A DNA stretch of 64,000 bases from positions 1-64,000 of the forward strand of contig JAILDL010000034.1 of NCBI GenBank assembly GCA_024689465.1. Direction: 5' to 3'. This document shows, one piece after another, positions 1 to 8,187 of the stretch (position 1 is its first letter; each line of letters begins with the position of its first letter). Origin of the DNA: Lachnospiraceae bacterium. GTDB lineage: Bacteria > Bacillota > Clostridia > Lachnospirales > Lachnospiraceae. A program made the translations under genes and the position numbers. The notes below the pieces were generated by a model. The model did not search any database. It worked only from the letters and a program-made list of their open reading frames with translations, and was not told the origin of the DNA.

Positions 1-640
1 TTTCCCTCTTCTTATATTCCCTGGGCGGTCTCATCTCCATCTTGTATGAGGACATCATAATGTCGAAGAATTCTCTCCATATCGAATCCCCTTTTCCACC
101 CATAGACTCAATCACTGCATCAAGTGTTTTCCCGGAAGGACAAAAATAGTATTTCATAAACGGAACGACCATCTTGCCCAGCATAGGCAGAATAGGGCCA
201 TGCGCTATTCCTGACGGAACCAGAAGCAAGGCACTTCTTACATTCTCCGGATACATCCCGGCAAATGAAAGAAACATAGCGGAACTGTAGGAAGATACAA
301 CAAAGGATATCCGATCTTCTTTGTAATGATCCAGTACTTCCTTGATCCACAGTCCGTACTCATCCTTCTTGCTGTTTATATTTCTGTATGGATCACTTTT
401 CCCCGGCATACCGATCACATCCGGTGCAATGATACAGTATCCTTGAAGCAACGGAAGAAACAATTTCAGATTCAACGTTGTGATTCCGTTTCCGCCATGT
501 ATTGTACATATCCTTGGCTTTTCAGGATCACCAACGAGAAGGCAATGGGTTTTGCCAAATGATGTATCAAAATAATCTTCCGAATATGGTACATCAAGAG
601 ATGCAAGGGTCTTATCGTAGAACTCATGCATCTTCTTCAT
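1..640 (-). CDS. Alpha/beta hydrolase, C-terminus cut by window edge
   Basis: The minus frame is open from an ATG at 640 to the window edge, giving about 213 residues. An oxyanion-type HGGNG stretch lies near residue 49. It is followed by APDVIGMPGKSD and by a nucleophile elbow reading S-Y-S-S-A at about residues 115-119, instead of the usual G-x-S-x-G. The downstream run of Leu and Pro residues after the elbow fits an alpha/beta hydrolase fold. The catalytic His should lie outside the window. The start follows the TfoX-like gene by 13 bases, so the two are probably co-transcribed. The substrate cannot be told. The region is AT-richer than most of the window. Confidence 0.75.
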   Translation of the reverse strand, partial: MKKMHEFYDKTLASLDVPYSEDYFDTSFGKTHCLLVGDPEKPRICTIHGGNGITTLNLKLFLPLLQGYCIIAPDVIGMPGKSDPYRNINSKKDEYGLWIKEVLDHYKEDRISFVVSSYSSAMFLSFAGMYPENVRSALLLVPSGIAHGPILPMLGKMVVPFMKYYFCPSGKTLDAVIESMGGKGDSIWREFFDIMMSSYKMEMRPPREYKKRE

Positions 641-653
641 GCCGTCTTCATTT

Positions 654-974
654 TTATAAACGAACTTTCTTCTTTGGTGCCGGCAAGTCCTCATACATCG
701 CCTCTACGAGTTTTCTCAGAAACTCTCTGTTATCAACATCATCCACAAGGATCATTTCTTTTGCTCCTTCATATGGAAGTTCCATATCCGCATCAGGCAT
801 CATAGATTTGGCAGACTTTGTTGGTTTCACCAGAAAGCGGTCATCATAGATACCGCCAAATACCTTGCCTCGATAATACAGGACATATTCACCCATCATC
901 GCACGATGTGTTATATCCTCTAATCCCGACAGTTGCTCCAATATAAAATTCAGATACTCTTTACTCGACGCCAT
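654..974 (-). CDS. TfoX N-terminal domain protein
   Basis: A 106-residue protein that matches the stand-alone TfoX-N fold. It has an N-terminal helix, then a MMGEY-VLYYRGKVFGG segment typical of the family, and a C-terminal helix before a basic tail (PKKKVRL). No TfoX C-terminal helical domain is present. In Firmicutes these short proteins are common and uncharacterised, and competence regulation should not be assumed. An AAGGGG Shine-Dalgarno site precedes the ATG. It is the first gene of a pair with the downstream alpha/beta hydrolase. Confidence 0.8.
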   Translation of the reverse strand: MASSKEYLNFILEQLSGLEDITHRAMMGEYVLYYRGKVFGGIYDDRFLVKPTKSAKSMMPDADMELPYEGAKEMILVDDVDNREFLRKLVEAMYEDLPAPKKKVRL

Positions 975-1030
975 CTGTTAACCCCTTTTTCTGATTCGAA
1001 CCATAAATGATTCATTCTCCTTTAGCAACT

Positions 1031-2113
1031 TTAAAAATCCACAACCACCTGGGACCCTTTTTGCGTCAGCACCTCCTGCAGCGTGCTTTTTACAATATCC
1101 GCATTCATAAACGAGCCATTTGCTGTCTGTGTGTCCAGAATTTCCCGGTAGCGATCATAAGACGCTTTCACTTCATCCTTCGAGGATGTGCTGCTCAGCG
1201 TGTGCTCAAAATAGATCCAGGAGAATGCCCGATCCAGCTCTTCATAATTTTCAGCCGCGTACTCATTTAGCCTGTAATCCCGTGTGGCACCTTCCAGCAA
1301 GTGGATGATCGTGTCGCCATCGACACCGGAACCGTTGGCATTTTCCTGATTCAGAACCTCTCGATAATCATAGATGCATTTATTGATATACGTTTCAAAA
1401 GAATAGTCTGTCGCTTCCATCAAAACCCTGCAATAGTTGTTGCAGACTCTGTAGGGCAGTTCGATGGGATCTTCGCCGATCAGCGTATCCGCAAAAAGAG
1501 AGTCCAGTCCCTCTTCCACGGTAAAACCATAGGTTTCGACGCAGAAATCCCGGATCGCGGTATAGCCTTTATAGTCAAAGTACAGGTTACTCAGCATATG
1601 ACTGATCTCATGGGGAAGCAAAAAGTCCAAGGGCACGCTATTGTCTTCTTCGTTCAGGTAGATCATATGCTGATCCGGCATGAAGACGCCCTTTCCGCCC
1701 CCTGCGATGGCCACCATTTCCGCATTGGAAACATAGGCTACCTTTACGGTAGATAGATTCATATAAAACGGACGCAGATCAATGTTGTATCCGGCCGTTT
1801 CCAGCCGGTCCACATAGGACTCCAGATATCCCCTCACGGTATCATCCAGGTTTTCGTTTTGACGGATCGCTTCCCGCAGTTGATCATAGGATGGATTTTC
1901 CCGGTACTTGTCCGGCAGAAAATACGTCAGATGCTCCGCATCCTGTATTCGAATGGTCTTTAATGCTTCATCAACAGAATATCCCTCTTCCCAGATGAAT
2001 TCATTTGGGTCAAAGGGATTTCCGGGCATTTTGATCCCGCTTGAGCCGCCGCATCCCCCCAGCAGCAACGCAGAAAGCATTATAAGCGCGGTGAGGATCG
2101 CGCCTCTTTTCAC
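1031..2113 (-). CDS. HExxH zinc-metallopeptidase-like lipoprotein
   Basis: From a GTG at 2113 the protein begins MKRGAILTALIMLS and reaches a lipobox (LLGGC), so it is an exported lipoprotein of about 360 residues. A zinc-binding HEISH motif lies near residue 175, followed about 30 residues later by EEGLDSLF, which could give the third Glu ligand of a gluzincin. The frame stays open upstream to an ATG at 2176, but that extension is encoded by the inverted repeat of the neighbouring transposase unit and would put about 20 polar residues before the signal peptide. An AAGGGA site 5 bases before the GTG supports the shorter start. Exact peptidase family is not recognised. Confidence 0.7.
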   Translation of the reverse strand: MKRGAILTALIMLSALLLGGCGGSSGIKMPGNPFDPNEFIWEEGYSVDEALKTIRIQDAEHLTYFLPDKYRENPSYDQLREAIRQNENLDDTVRGYLESYVDRLETAGYNIDLRPFYMNLSTVKVAYVSNAEMVAIAGGGKGVFMPDQHMIYLNEEDNSVPLDFLLPHEISHMLSNLYFDYKGYTAIRDFCVETYGFTVEEGLDSLFADTLIGEDPIELPYRVCNNYCRVLMEATDYSFETYINKCIYDYREVLNQENANGSGVDGDTIIHLLEGATRDYRLNEYAAENYEELDRAFSWIYFEHTLSSTSSKDEVKASYDRYREILDTQTANGSFMNADIVKSTLQEVLTQKGSQVVVDF

Positions 2114-2120
2114 ATGATCC

Positions 2121-2149
2121 CTTGGGGACGGGGTTAGTGGTTCATTTTT
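2121..2149 (+). repeat. Left inverted repeat of RAYT unit
   Basis: Begins CTTGGGGACGGGGTTAG and ends TCATTTTT. Its reverse complement recurs at the far side of the transposase gene with three mismatches. On the minus strand its outer edge supplies CCCCAAGG, which forms part of the likely ribosome-binding site of the HExxH lipoprotein gene starting at 2113. Confidence 0.8.
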
Positions 2150-2232
2150 ACAAATCATCTTGCATTTTCCTTCCACAAAGAATAAACTACAGTGTACAAT
2201 CTTATATCACATCTCAACATTCAGGAGAATAT

Positions 2233-3003
2233 ATGCCTAGAAAACCACGTATTTTCAGTCCTACTGGCATATATCATATCATTCTTCGTTCTATTAATCA
2301 GCATATCATCTTCGAAGAGGATAACGATTATCAAAAAATACTTTACATCCTATCTGACTGCAAAAGAACATTTGATATTGATATTTATGCCTATTGTCTA
2401 ATGGACAATCACATTCATCTGCTACTCCATTCCTCAGAAGAGCATTTAGCCTCTTTCTTTCAAAGTCTGGGAACCCGTTTCGTTCGTTGGTACAACACCA
2501 AATATTCACGTTCCGGGCACTTATTTCAAGATCGATATTACAGTATCCCCGTGATCAAAGAACAGCAATACCTGGCCACACTTACTTATATCCACAACAA
2601 TCCTGTAAAATCCGCACTCTGTCGATATCCCTCCGAATACCGATGGAACAGTTTCAACGCGTTTTATGGACAAAAAAATCCTCTGGTCGACACATCATTT
2701 TCTTATAACGTGGCCGGCTCAAAGGATCTTTTACTGCAGTATTTTTCCAGCGCTTCTGCACCTTTCGATGACGCTCAGGTCATCCCTGCCCTGGAAAAAA
2801 GCAGGCAGTTTATGCCCGATAACGATGCGCTGGACGTTTTCAAAGAAGTCACCGAACTATCCTCGACCTCTGATGTGGTTCGTCTCCCCAAGCGCCTTCG
2901 CAACAGGTACATTAGCATTCTTCACGCGAAAGGACTGACACAAAAGCAAATCGCCCGCCTGATGGATGTATCGATCTCCACCGTAAAGCGGAATTCAAAA
3001 TGA
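2233..3003 (+). CDS. REP-associated tyrosine transposase (Y1_Tnp family)
   Basis: The start at 2233 follows a CAGGAG site and gives the family-typical N-terminus MPRKPRIFSPTGIYHI, 256 residues. The HUH metal motif is H60-I61-H62 in CLMDNHIHLLLHS. The likely catalytic Tyr is Y119 in TYIHNNPVK. The C-terminus (QKQIARLMDVSISTVKR) is a helix-turn-helix, as in the long REP-associated subgroup that lacks an IS200-style partner gene. The family nicks single-stranded DNA at hairpin ends. The gene is intact. The frame is open upstream to 2122, but that region overlaps the left repeat. Confidence 0.9.
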   Translation: MPRKPRIFSPTGIYHIILRSINQHIIFEEDNDYQKILYILSDCKRTFDIDIYAYCLMDNHIHLLLHSSEEHLASFFQSLGTRFVRWYNTKYSRSGHLFQDRYYSIPVIKEQQYLATLTYIHNNPVKSALCRYPSEYRWNSFNAFYGQKNPLVDTSFSYNVAGSKDLLLQYFSSASAPFDDAQVIPALEKSRQFMPDNDALDVFKEVTELSSTSDVVRLPKRLRNRYISILHAKGLTQKQIARLMDVSISTVKRNSK

Positions 3004-3024
3004 CCCCCTAACCCCGTCCCCAAG
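2996..3024 (-). repeat. Right inverted repeat of RAYT unit
   Basis: Mirror copy of the 2121-2149 repeat. It begins inside the last transposase codons, includes the TGA stop, and runs into the 3' end of the convergent EAL gene. Read on the minus strand it supplies the last four sense codons (about W-G-R-G) and the TAG stop of that gene. Confidence 0.8.
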
Positions 3025-4936
3025 AGACTATGCGCTGAGCCAGTTCCCGGGCGGGCACGGGCTTTGCGTAATGATAACCCTGCAGAAAATCGCATTCGAT
3101 CTTGCGCATGGCTTCTACCATCTCTGCGTTTTCCACGCCTTCCGCGGTTACCGAGAAGCCCATATGCTTAAAGGCCTGGATCATGTTGGGCAGAATATCA
3201 TCCGGCTCCTTACAATAATCCCGCACGATGCTCATATCCAGCTTGATATTGATAAAAGGACAGCGTTTTAACCGGGCCAGGTTGGAATACCCGGTTCCGT
3301 AGTCATCCAGCACAAACTGGAATCCCTTTTCACAAAGGCTTGTGATCTGTCTTTGCAAGAACCGCTCATCGATCATGACTTCTTCCGTGATCTCCAGATG
3401 GATCTGTGCGGGGTTGACGCCATATTTCTGTACAATAGCAGAGAAACGCTCTGCCAGATCGGTCCGCAAAAACTGCACCGGAGACAGGTTTACATTGATC
3501 CAGGATAAGCCCAGTTTCTCCAGTCCTTCCTCCTGAATGAACCGGCAGGCCCGTTCAAAGACCAGTTCGCCCAGTTCGTTGATACGGCCGGTGTTTTCCG
3601 CCACCGGAATAAAATCGCCGGGCATGATGATCTTTCCCTCTGCATCCCGGATACGGGACAGGGCTTCTGCACCGATCATCTTCTCCGTCTTTCCTTCTAC
3701 AATGGGCTGAAGGTAAAGCTCAAACCCGTCTTCTTCAATGGCTTTCTCGATACACTGGCGGATCGCTTTCTCCTTTTCCGCCTGATGGAGATTCTTTTCA
3801 TCCACCACAAAGGGTTCGCTGGTATCGGTTTTCCCCACCATCTCCAGGGTCCGCATCATGGTACTCATCATGATCTCCGGCGAATGCACATCCCGCAATT
3901 CTTCAAAGGTGGCAAAGGCAACCGACAGGTAGAGCTCCGCATTCTGGGATTTCCAGGGTCTGCTGAAGCGCTCTTCGATCTGCAGCCGTTTGTCCTCCAG
4001 AACCGGCCGCAGCTCCGGATGGATCATGATCACATATCGGCCGTTTCGGCAATAGAAGATAAGTTCTCTGGGAAACAGCTGTTTCAGATAACGGGAGATC
4101 AGAGCCAGACCCTCCTCCATTTGCGCCGAGCCGTAAATGTCCCGAATGTCATCGTAATTACGGATCACCATGCCCACTGCAAAGTGACGGAGGCTGTCGA
4201 TATTTTCCTCCAGGTGCTGGCTCAGCCCCATCCGATTAAAGACATTTCCTCTGGAATCCAGATAAAACTCCGGATTTTCAAAGGCCAAAAAGACGATCAG
4301 AATCGCCATCAACACAATGGTATCCATGATCAGGTACTGCGGCCAGGACAGACGTACCACCAGCGCCACCGCTATGAGCAGATTATAGAGCAGGATGCCG
4401 TACTTTTCCCTTTTTCTGCGAAGGCTCTTTCGAAACAGAAACAGTGTCACCAGGGCCACCAGAATATAGAAGAACCCGATCACATACAGCAGATCATAGA
4501 GCAGCCCTTCATGATATCCGCTTCGGTCCACGTAATAGATCACATAAGGGAAGCGCTGTGACCCTGCCACTGCGGACAAAAATGCCATGAAGAGGCCAAA
4601 ATACAGAGGCAGTGCAATAAGGTTTCTCGTAAGCACACGATCGTTGGGCGCCCCCTTTAATACACTGGCCGCAAACAGGTACATTACATAAGCCCTGACA
4701 AAATAGGCTTCAAAATAAAGCATATTTAAAACGTTCACAAGGAAAACCGGATAGGCGACGTATTGATTGTCCGCAATCGTTGCCGACATATCCAGAATAA
4801 TGGTCACAACCTCAGAAAAGACCATCAAAAGAAACGCTCGATTCTTCCGGATCGGAATCCTCGGTCGTCCATAGTAGAATAATGAGACGATACAAAGTAT
4901 GATCAGGCTCGGTACTTCAAAACTGTAGCTCCACAT
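3008..4936 (-). CDS. Membrane-bound EAL-domain c-di-GMP phosphodiesterase
   Basis: About 642 residues. The first ~220 hold six to seven hydrophobic segments. A GGDEF-like region follows in which the active loop reads RNGRYV, so it cannot be a cyclase. The C-terminal EAL domain keeps EAL in GAEALSR, NVNLSP, EITEE, DDYGTGYSN, IKLD, EGVEN and QGYHYAKPV, so c-di-GMP hydrolysis is likely. The ATG at 4936 is preferred because GGGGGGAG lies 6 bases upstream; an in-frame ATG at 4963 has no such site. The last few residues and the stop lie in the RAYT right repeat, which suggests the original C-terminus was replaced. Confidence 0.85.
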   Translation of the reverse strand: MWSYSFEVPSLIILCIVSLFYYGRPRIPIRKNRAFLLMVFSEVVTIILDMSATIADNQYVAYPVFLVNVLNMLYFEAYFVRAYVMYLFAASVLKGAPNDRVLTRNLIALPLYFGLFMAFLSAVAGSQRFPYVIYYVDRSGYHEGLLYDLLYVIGFFYILVALVTLFLFRKSLRRKREKYGILLYNLLIAVALVVRLSWPQYLIMDTIVLMAILIVFLAFENPEFYLDSRGNVFNRMGLSQHLEENIDSLRHFAVGMVIRNYDDIRDIYGSAQMEEGLALISRYLKQLFPRELIFYCRNGRYVIMIHPELRPVLEDKRLQIEERFSRPWKSQNAELYLSVAFATFEELRDVHSPEIMMSTMMRTLEMVGKTDTSEPFVVDEKNLHQAEKEKAIRQCIEKAIEEDGFELYLQPIVEGKTEKMIGAEALSRIRDAEGKIIMPGDFIPVAENTGRINELGELVFERACRFIQEEGLEKLGLSWINVNLSPVQFLRTDLAERFSAIVQKYGVNPAQIHLEITEEVMIDERFLQRQITSLCEKGFQFVLDDYGTGYSNLARLKRCPFINIKLDMSIVRDYCKEPDDILPNMIQAFKHMGFSVTAEGVENAEMVEAMRKIECDFLQGYHYAKPVPARELAQRIVSWGRG

Positions 4937-4997
4937 GGCTTGCTCCCCCCAGGTTGGCCACATTGCTCAGGCACGTTTTCAGTATCGGTGTATCTCT

Positions 4998-5026
4998 ATC
5001 ATATCTCTTATTGCCAGATTCCGCAA
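4998..5026 (-). promoter_or_regulatory. Candidate sigma-70-type promoter for EAL gene
   Basis: On the minus strand TTGCGG and TATGAT are separated by 17 bases, about 60 bases upstream of the EAL start. The -10 is strong and the -35 partial. Confidence 0.45.
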
Positions 5027-5028
5027 AT

Positions 5029-5934
5029 TTAAAAAAGGTCCAGCATGCTGTCCAGATAAACGGCTTCCCGCACCTTCAGCTGATACTCCGGCTTTGTCAG
5101 GTAATACAGTAAAAGCTCCAGGATCAGCGCGCTCCCCAGAGATCGTCCCTCGATCTTATACTGGGTGTATCCTTCCGGAACATAAACGCTTTGGATCTCC
5201 TGTAGCCCGATAAACGCAGGGCTCTCCATGGCATCGGAAAAGCGGTATCCTCCCGAAGCTTGCGGGGACGTGCAGATATGGTCTTCGCAGGCTTCTCCCA
5301 GACTCTTTCGGCTCACATTTTCATAGCAGATCTTTCGCTCCGGGCAGCCAAGATCGCAGCACTCATTGCAGAGAAATTCCACCTTTTCCCTGTATGCCTT
5401 CGGCAGCTTCTTCCATTTTTCAAAGGCGTTGTTTAAGCGAAAGTCCGGTACCACATAGCGAAATTCCTCCCGGCTCAGCTCTTTTTCCAGATCTTCAAAA
5501 TCCGTCAGCACCTTGGTGGTGGAGGAAACAAGATAAAAGTCCGGATATTGTTTCCGCAGATAGGAAAGGAGAAGTTCGGAGGTCAGGATCACACCGCTTG
5601 GCACCTGTCCGTTGTGCTCAAAAAGCCGGCACAGAGCATTGCAGGCAGGATCCGCCAGATGTTCCTCCCGTAGCAGGCTGTTGCTGAAGGTTAACCGGGC
5701 ACTGATCCCATAATCTGCCATCAGATCTGCAACCTCCTTGGGATCTGCATCCCCGAAGCCAACACGGCCCCCTCCCCACAGGCAGTCTGCGGGCGCTCCG
5801 TAGATGGATGCGATCTCGCACCAGTCATAGAAATACTCCGGGTGTTCCCGGTACAGGGGCAGGAATATCTTATACAGTTTATAAAACTCAAAGAGGCCCG
5901 GCAGATGAAAGCAGGCTCTTGTCTTTGTTCCCAT
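5029..5934 (-). CDS. Unrecognised Cys-rich protein coupled to the SGNH esterase
   Basis: The ATG at 5934 lies 1 base after the stop of the esterase gene, so translation is probably coupled. The ~301-residue soluble protein has no signal peptide. It begins with a GLFEFYKLY segment and has alternating beta/alpha character that suggests a TIM-barrel-like fold. A cysteine cluster, CNECCDLGCPERKICYENV, lies near residue 195-215 and could bind a metal or Fe-S cluster. The end is rich in aromatic and Leu residues. I do not recognise a family; a distant relation to U32-type barrel proteins is only a guess. An open extension upstream to 6033 overlaps the esterase and is less likely. Confidence 0.6.
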   Translation of the reverse strand: MGTKTRACFHLPGLFEFYKLYKIFLPLYREHPEYFYDWCEIASIYGAPADCLWGGGRVGFGDADPKEVADLMADYGISARLTFSNSLLREEHLADPACNALCRLFEHNGQVPSGVILTSELLLSYLRKQYPDFYLVSSTTKVLTDFEDLEKELSREEFRYVVPDFRLNNAFEKWKKLPKAYREKVEFLCNECCDLGCPERKICYENVSRKSLGEACEDHICTSPQASGGYRFSDAMESPAFIGLQEIQSVYVPEGYTQYKIEGRSLGSALILELLLYYLTKPEYQLKVREAVYLDSMLDLF

Positions 5935-5935
5935 T

Positions 5936-7054
5936 TCAGATGCCCTTTCCATCCGGCAGGGACCGGATAAATGCCACAAGTTCCCGGGCTGCGATGGCAT
6001 GGGATGCGGCCGAAGGATGATAGTCCGCCGCATATCCGTTCTTTAAGGGATCCTGTGGTGTCAGGCGGCATGCATAGACTTCCTTAAAGCCGCTTTTTTC
6101 CTTAAACATCTCCACGGCAGCTTCTTCCGCTGCAAACAGGGCATCACCCATCAGACCGAAGGCTGCGATGATCCGTGCCTGGGGCCGAATGTGGTGAACC
6201 TGCTCTAAAAAGCGCAGATAGGCTTCCCGGAATGCCTCCGTTTTCGCTGTATCCCCCTGCACATAGCTGTCATCGTTGGTTCCCAAATTTATGACGACAA
6301 TGTCAGGTTTTCGTTCTCCGGAGAAATCCCAGGCACTATCTTCCATCTTCTGCCCCCGGAAGGTGTTGTAGGAATAGGCGAAGATCTCATAATAGGGCTG
6401 GATCAGTTCCCCTAACTTGGGCACGGAAGGGTCCGGTGTGTAGCCGGAGATCAATCCATGGCCGCTGTAGGATACGCAGCTGAAATCTGCTCCCAGTGCC
6501 TTTGCCGTTAAATACGCGAAGGCTTTGGCCGCATTTTCCGTCGTCGTAGAGAAAGGATGGAGCTCACTTAAGGTATCGATCCCGTAGCCGCAGGTAATGG
6601 AATCCCCGATAAATTCCATATAGGTCTCTGCTTCCGCTGCAGGCTTCGGTCCATCCTCTGCCAGGATGCGGATCTCTCCCAGACCTACGGCAGACATACG
6701 GGGTTCGGACAGTTTCAGGATCCGCACGGTATGGGGTGCTTCTTCCTGAGCGGGGTCTTCTCCATATACCACAAAGGTCTCCTTCTCCTTTTTGATCACC
6801 GTATCCAAAAAGCAGATCTCATCCACATAGACGGACACTCTGGCCTGATCCCTCCAGGGCTGGGGCTCATTTTCTTCCACCCGGGTGGTGGAGTCTCCGT
6901 AAAAGGTTACGGTCAGTTTCGTCCCGGTATAGGTAAATTCCACGCCGGATGCCGACAGACTCAGAAGTCTGCAATCCTCCAGCATCCGGGTCCTTCCCAG
7001 TACTTTCACATATTCTTCTGTAGGTAAAAAACGAAATTCTCTCAGCTTTGTCAT
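5936..7054 (-). CDS. SGNH/GDSL carbohydrate esterase, CE2-like
   Basis: 372 residues with two parts. Residues 1-135 form a beta-rich N-terminal domain. An SGNH hydrolase domain follows with IGDSITCGYG (nucleophile Ser near 150), a Gly block, NLGTND and the DYHPSAASH His/Asp block. This order is that of CE2 acetyl esterases, which deacetylate plant polysaccharides or oligosaccharides. There is no signal peptide, so it probably acts on imported acetylated sugars. It follows the ABC importer genes after a terminator and is tightly linked to the Cys-rich gene downstream. Confidence 0.85.
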   Translation of the reverse strand: MTKLREFRFLPTEEYVKVLGRTRMLEDCRLLSLSASGVEFTYTGTKLTVTFYGDSTTRVEENEPQPWRDQARVSVYVDEICFLDTVIKKEKETFVVYGEDPAQEEAPHTVRILKLSEPRMSAVGLGEIRILAEDGPKPAAEAETYMEFIGDSITCGYGIDTLSELHPFSTTTENAAKAFAYLTAKALGADFSCVSYSGHGLISGYTPDPSVPKLGELIQPYYEIFAYSYNTFRGQKMEDSAWDFSGERKPDIVVINLGTNDDSYVQGDTAKTEAFREAYLRFLEQVHHIRPQARIIAAFGLMGDALFAAEEAAVEMFKEKSGFKEVYACRLTPQDPLKNGYAADYHPSAASHAIAARELVAFIRSLPDGKGI

Positions 7055-7061
7055 AGCCTTT

Positions 7062-7067
7062 ATTATA
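7062..7067 (-). promoter_or_regulatory. TATAAT hexamer just upstream of esterase start
   Basis: A perfect minus-strand TATAAT lies only 7 bases before the esterase ATG. No clear -35 is seen, because that position falls in the terminator. If used it would give a nearly leaderless transcript. Confidence 0.25.
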
Positions 7068-7080
7068 CCTCATCTTAAGC

Positions 7081-7116
7081 CGCAAAAACGCGGCGCCTTT
7101 TTGTTTGGGCGCCGCG
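7081..7116 (-). terminator. Rho-independent terminator after sugar ABC operon
   Basis: A perfect 9-bp GC stem (7108-7116 with 7089-7097) is followed on the minus strand by TTTTTGCG. It lies between the last permease gene and the esterase gene. Confidence 0.85.
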
Positions 7117-7156
7117 CTAAATTCCGGTTGGTTTGATCCGCTCTGCGAATTGGGCC

Positions 7157-8185
7157 TTATTTTTTCTTCCTGGATCTTCTGCCCAGAACCACGCTCTGCA
7201 GCAGGATGAAGAAGCATAACATACCACCGGTGGTGATGCTCTGCCACCAGGGATCGTTAAATCCGCTGGAAACAACGATCTTCTTAATGGTAGTAAGGGT
7301 CAGGGTACCAAAGAGGGTACCGATGACATTGCCCACACCGCCGGTCAGCAGTGTTCCACCGATGATGGAGGATGCAATGGCATTCATTTCCATGCCGGCT
7401 GCATTGGTGGCATTTCCCGCTCCGGTATGCATCATGAACACATAACCGGAAAGGCCGCTTAAGAGGCCGCTTAACACATAGCTCATGAACCGGGTGCGTT
7501 TTACGTTGATGCCCAGCATCAGGGCACTTTGCTGGTTTCCGCCGATGGCATAGAAGTTTCGGCCCATGCGGTTATACTTTAACATCACAAAGATCAGGAT
7601 GATGCAGATAAACGCCACAACGACGCCCAGCTCGATCCGGGCCGGCACCAGGTTGCCGTTTTTTGCAACATATCCCAGCCAGGGGATCTCGATCTTGGTA
7701 TCTCTGAGGAGCGTGAAGCCTTCATGCTCCGCCTTCTGGGGATTGACGGACAAAATGGTGGTCATACCTCTGGCAAAGAACATCCCTGCCAGGGTAACGA
7801 TAAAGGGCTGGATCTCCAGATAGCTGATGAGGAAGCCCTGGCCCACACCAAAGCAAAGACCGATGGCCACTGCGATCAGCATGGATACGAACAGGTTTCC
7901 CCCGCCGTTTAAGTACAGAACACAGCTCATGACCACCAGAGAGGTCACTGCTCCGACGCTGATATCGATACCACCTCCGATCATGACGATGGTCAGACCG
8001 CAGGAAACGATGATCAGACTGGCATTGTCGTTTAACATATCAAAGATCTGCTGGGTATGAAGAAATCCTCCCTGTAAAAAGATCATGGCCAGCAGATACA
8101 TCACCAGAAAGATGCCGATGGTAATGGTCATTAACAGTTGTGTATCGGTTAAAGGCTCTTTGCGTTTCATTAGATTCTTTCCCAT
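7157..8185 (-). CDS. Sugar ABC transporter permease, YjfF-like
   Basis: 342 residues with about nine hydrophobic segments and the conserved GGGIDISVGA motif of the RbsC/YtfT/YjfF permease family near residue 80. It is the last gene of the importer and pairs with the permease immediately upstream as a heterodimer. The ATG at 8185 is chosen because GGAG sits 5 bases ahead. A GTG two codons earlier overlaps the previous stop and has poorer spacing. In the E. coli ytf system the cargo is galactofuranose. The substrate here is unproven and may be another pentose or hexose. Confidence 0.88.
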   Translation of the reverse strand: MGKNLMKRKEPLTDTQLLMTITIGIFLVMYLLAMIFLQGGFLHTQQIFDMLNDNASLIIVSCGLTIVMIGGGIDISVGAVTSLVVMSCVLYLNGGGNLFVSMLIAVAIGLCFGVGQGFLISYLEIQPFIVTLAGMFFARGMTTILSVNPQKAEHEGFTLLRDTKIEIPWLGYVAKNGNLVPARIELGVVVAFICIILIFVMLKYNRMGRNFYAIGGNQQSALMLGINVKRTRFMSYVLSGLLSGLSGYVFMMHTGAGNATNAAGMEMNAIASSIIGGTLLTGGVGNVIGTLFGTLTLTTIKKIVVSSGFNDPWWQSITTGGMLCFFILLQSVVLGRRSRKKK

Positions 8186-8187
8186 GA

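Larger units (their letters stand above)
2121..3024. mobile_element. RAYT/IS200-like transposase unit with inverted ends
   Basis: A single Y1-type transposase gene is bounded by 29-bp imperfect inverted repeats, 26 of 29 positions identical, with a perfect 17-bp outer core that contains CTTGGGGACGGGGTTA. The unit is AT-richer than its neighbours and is inserted tightly between two minus-strand genes. No target-site duplication was found. Known REP-associated tyrosine transposases sit between REP-like sequences in this way and are usually single copy and domesticated. Whether this unit is mobile cannot be told from one copy. Confidence 0.7.

Noticed and set aside
3785-4561. 258-codon plus-strand frame
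   Set aside because: Antisense to the EAL gene, whose domain motifs are unambiguous.
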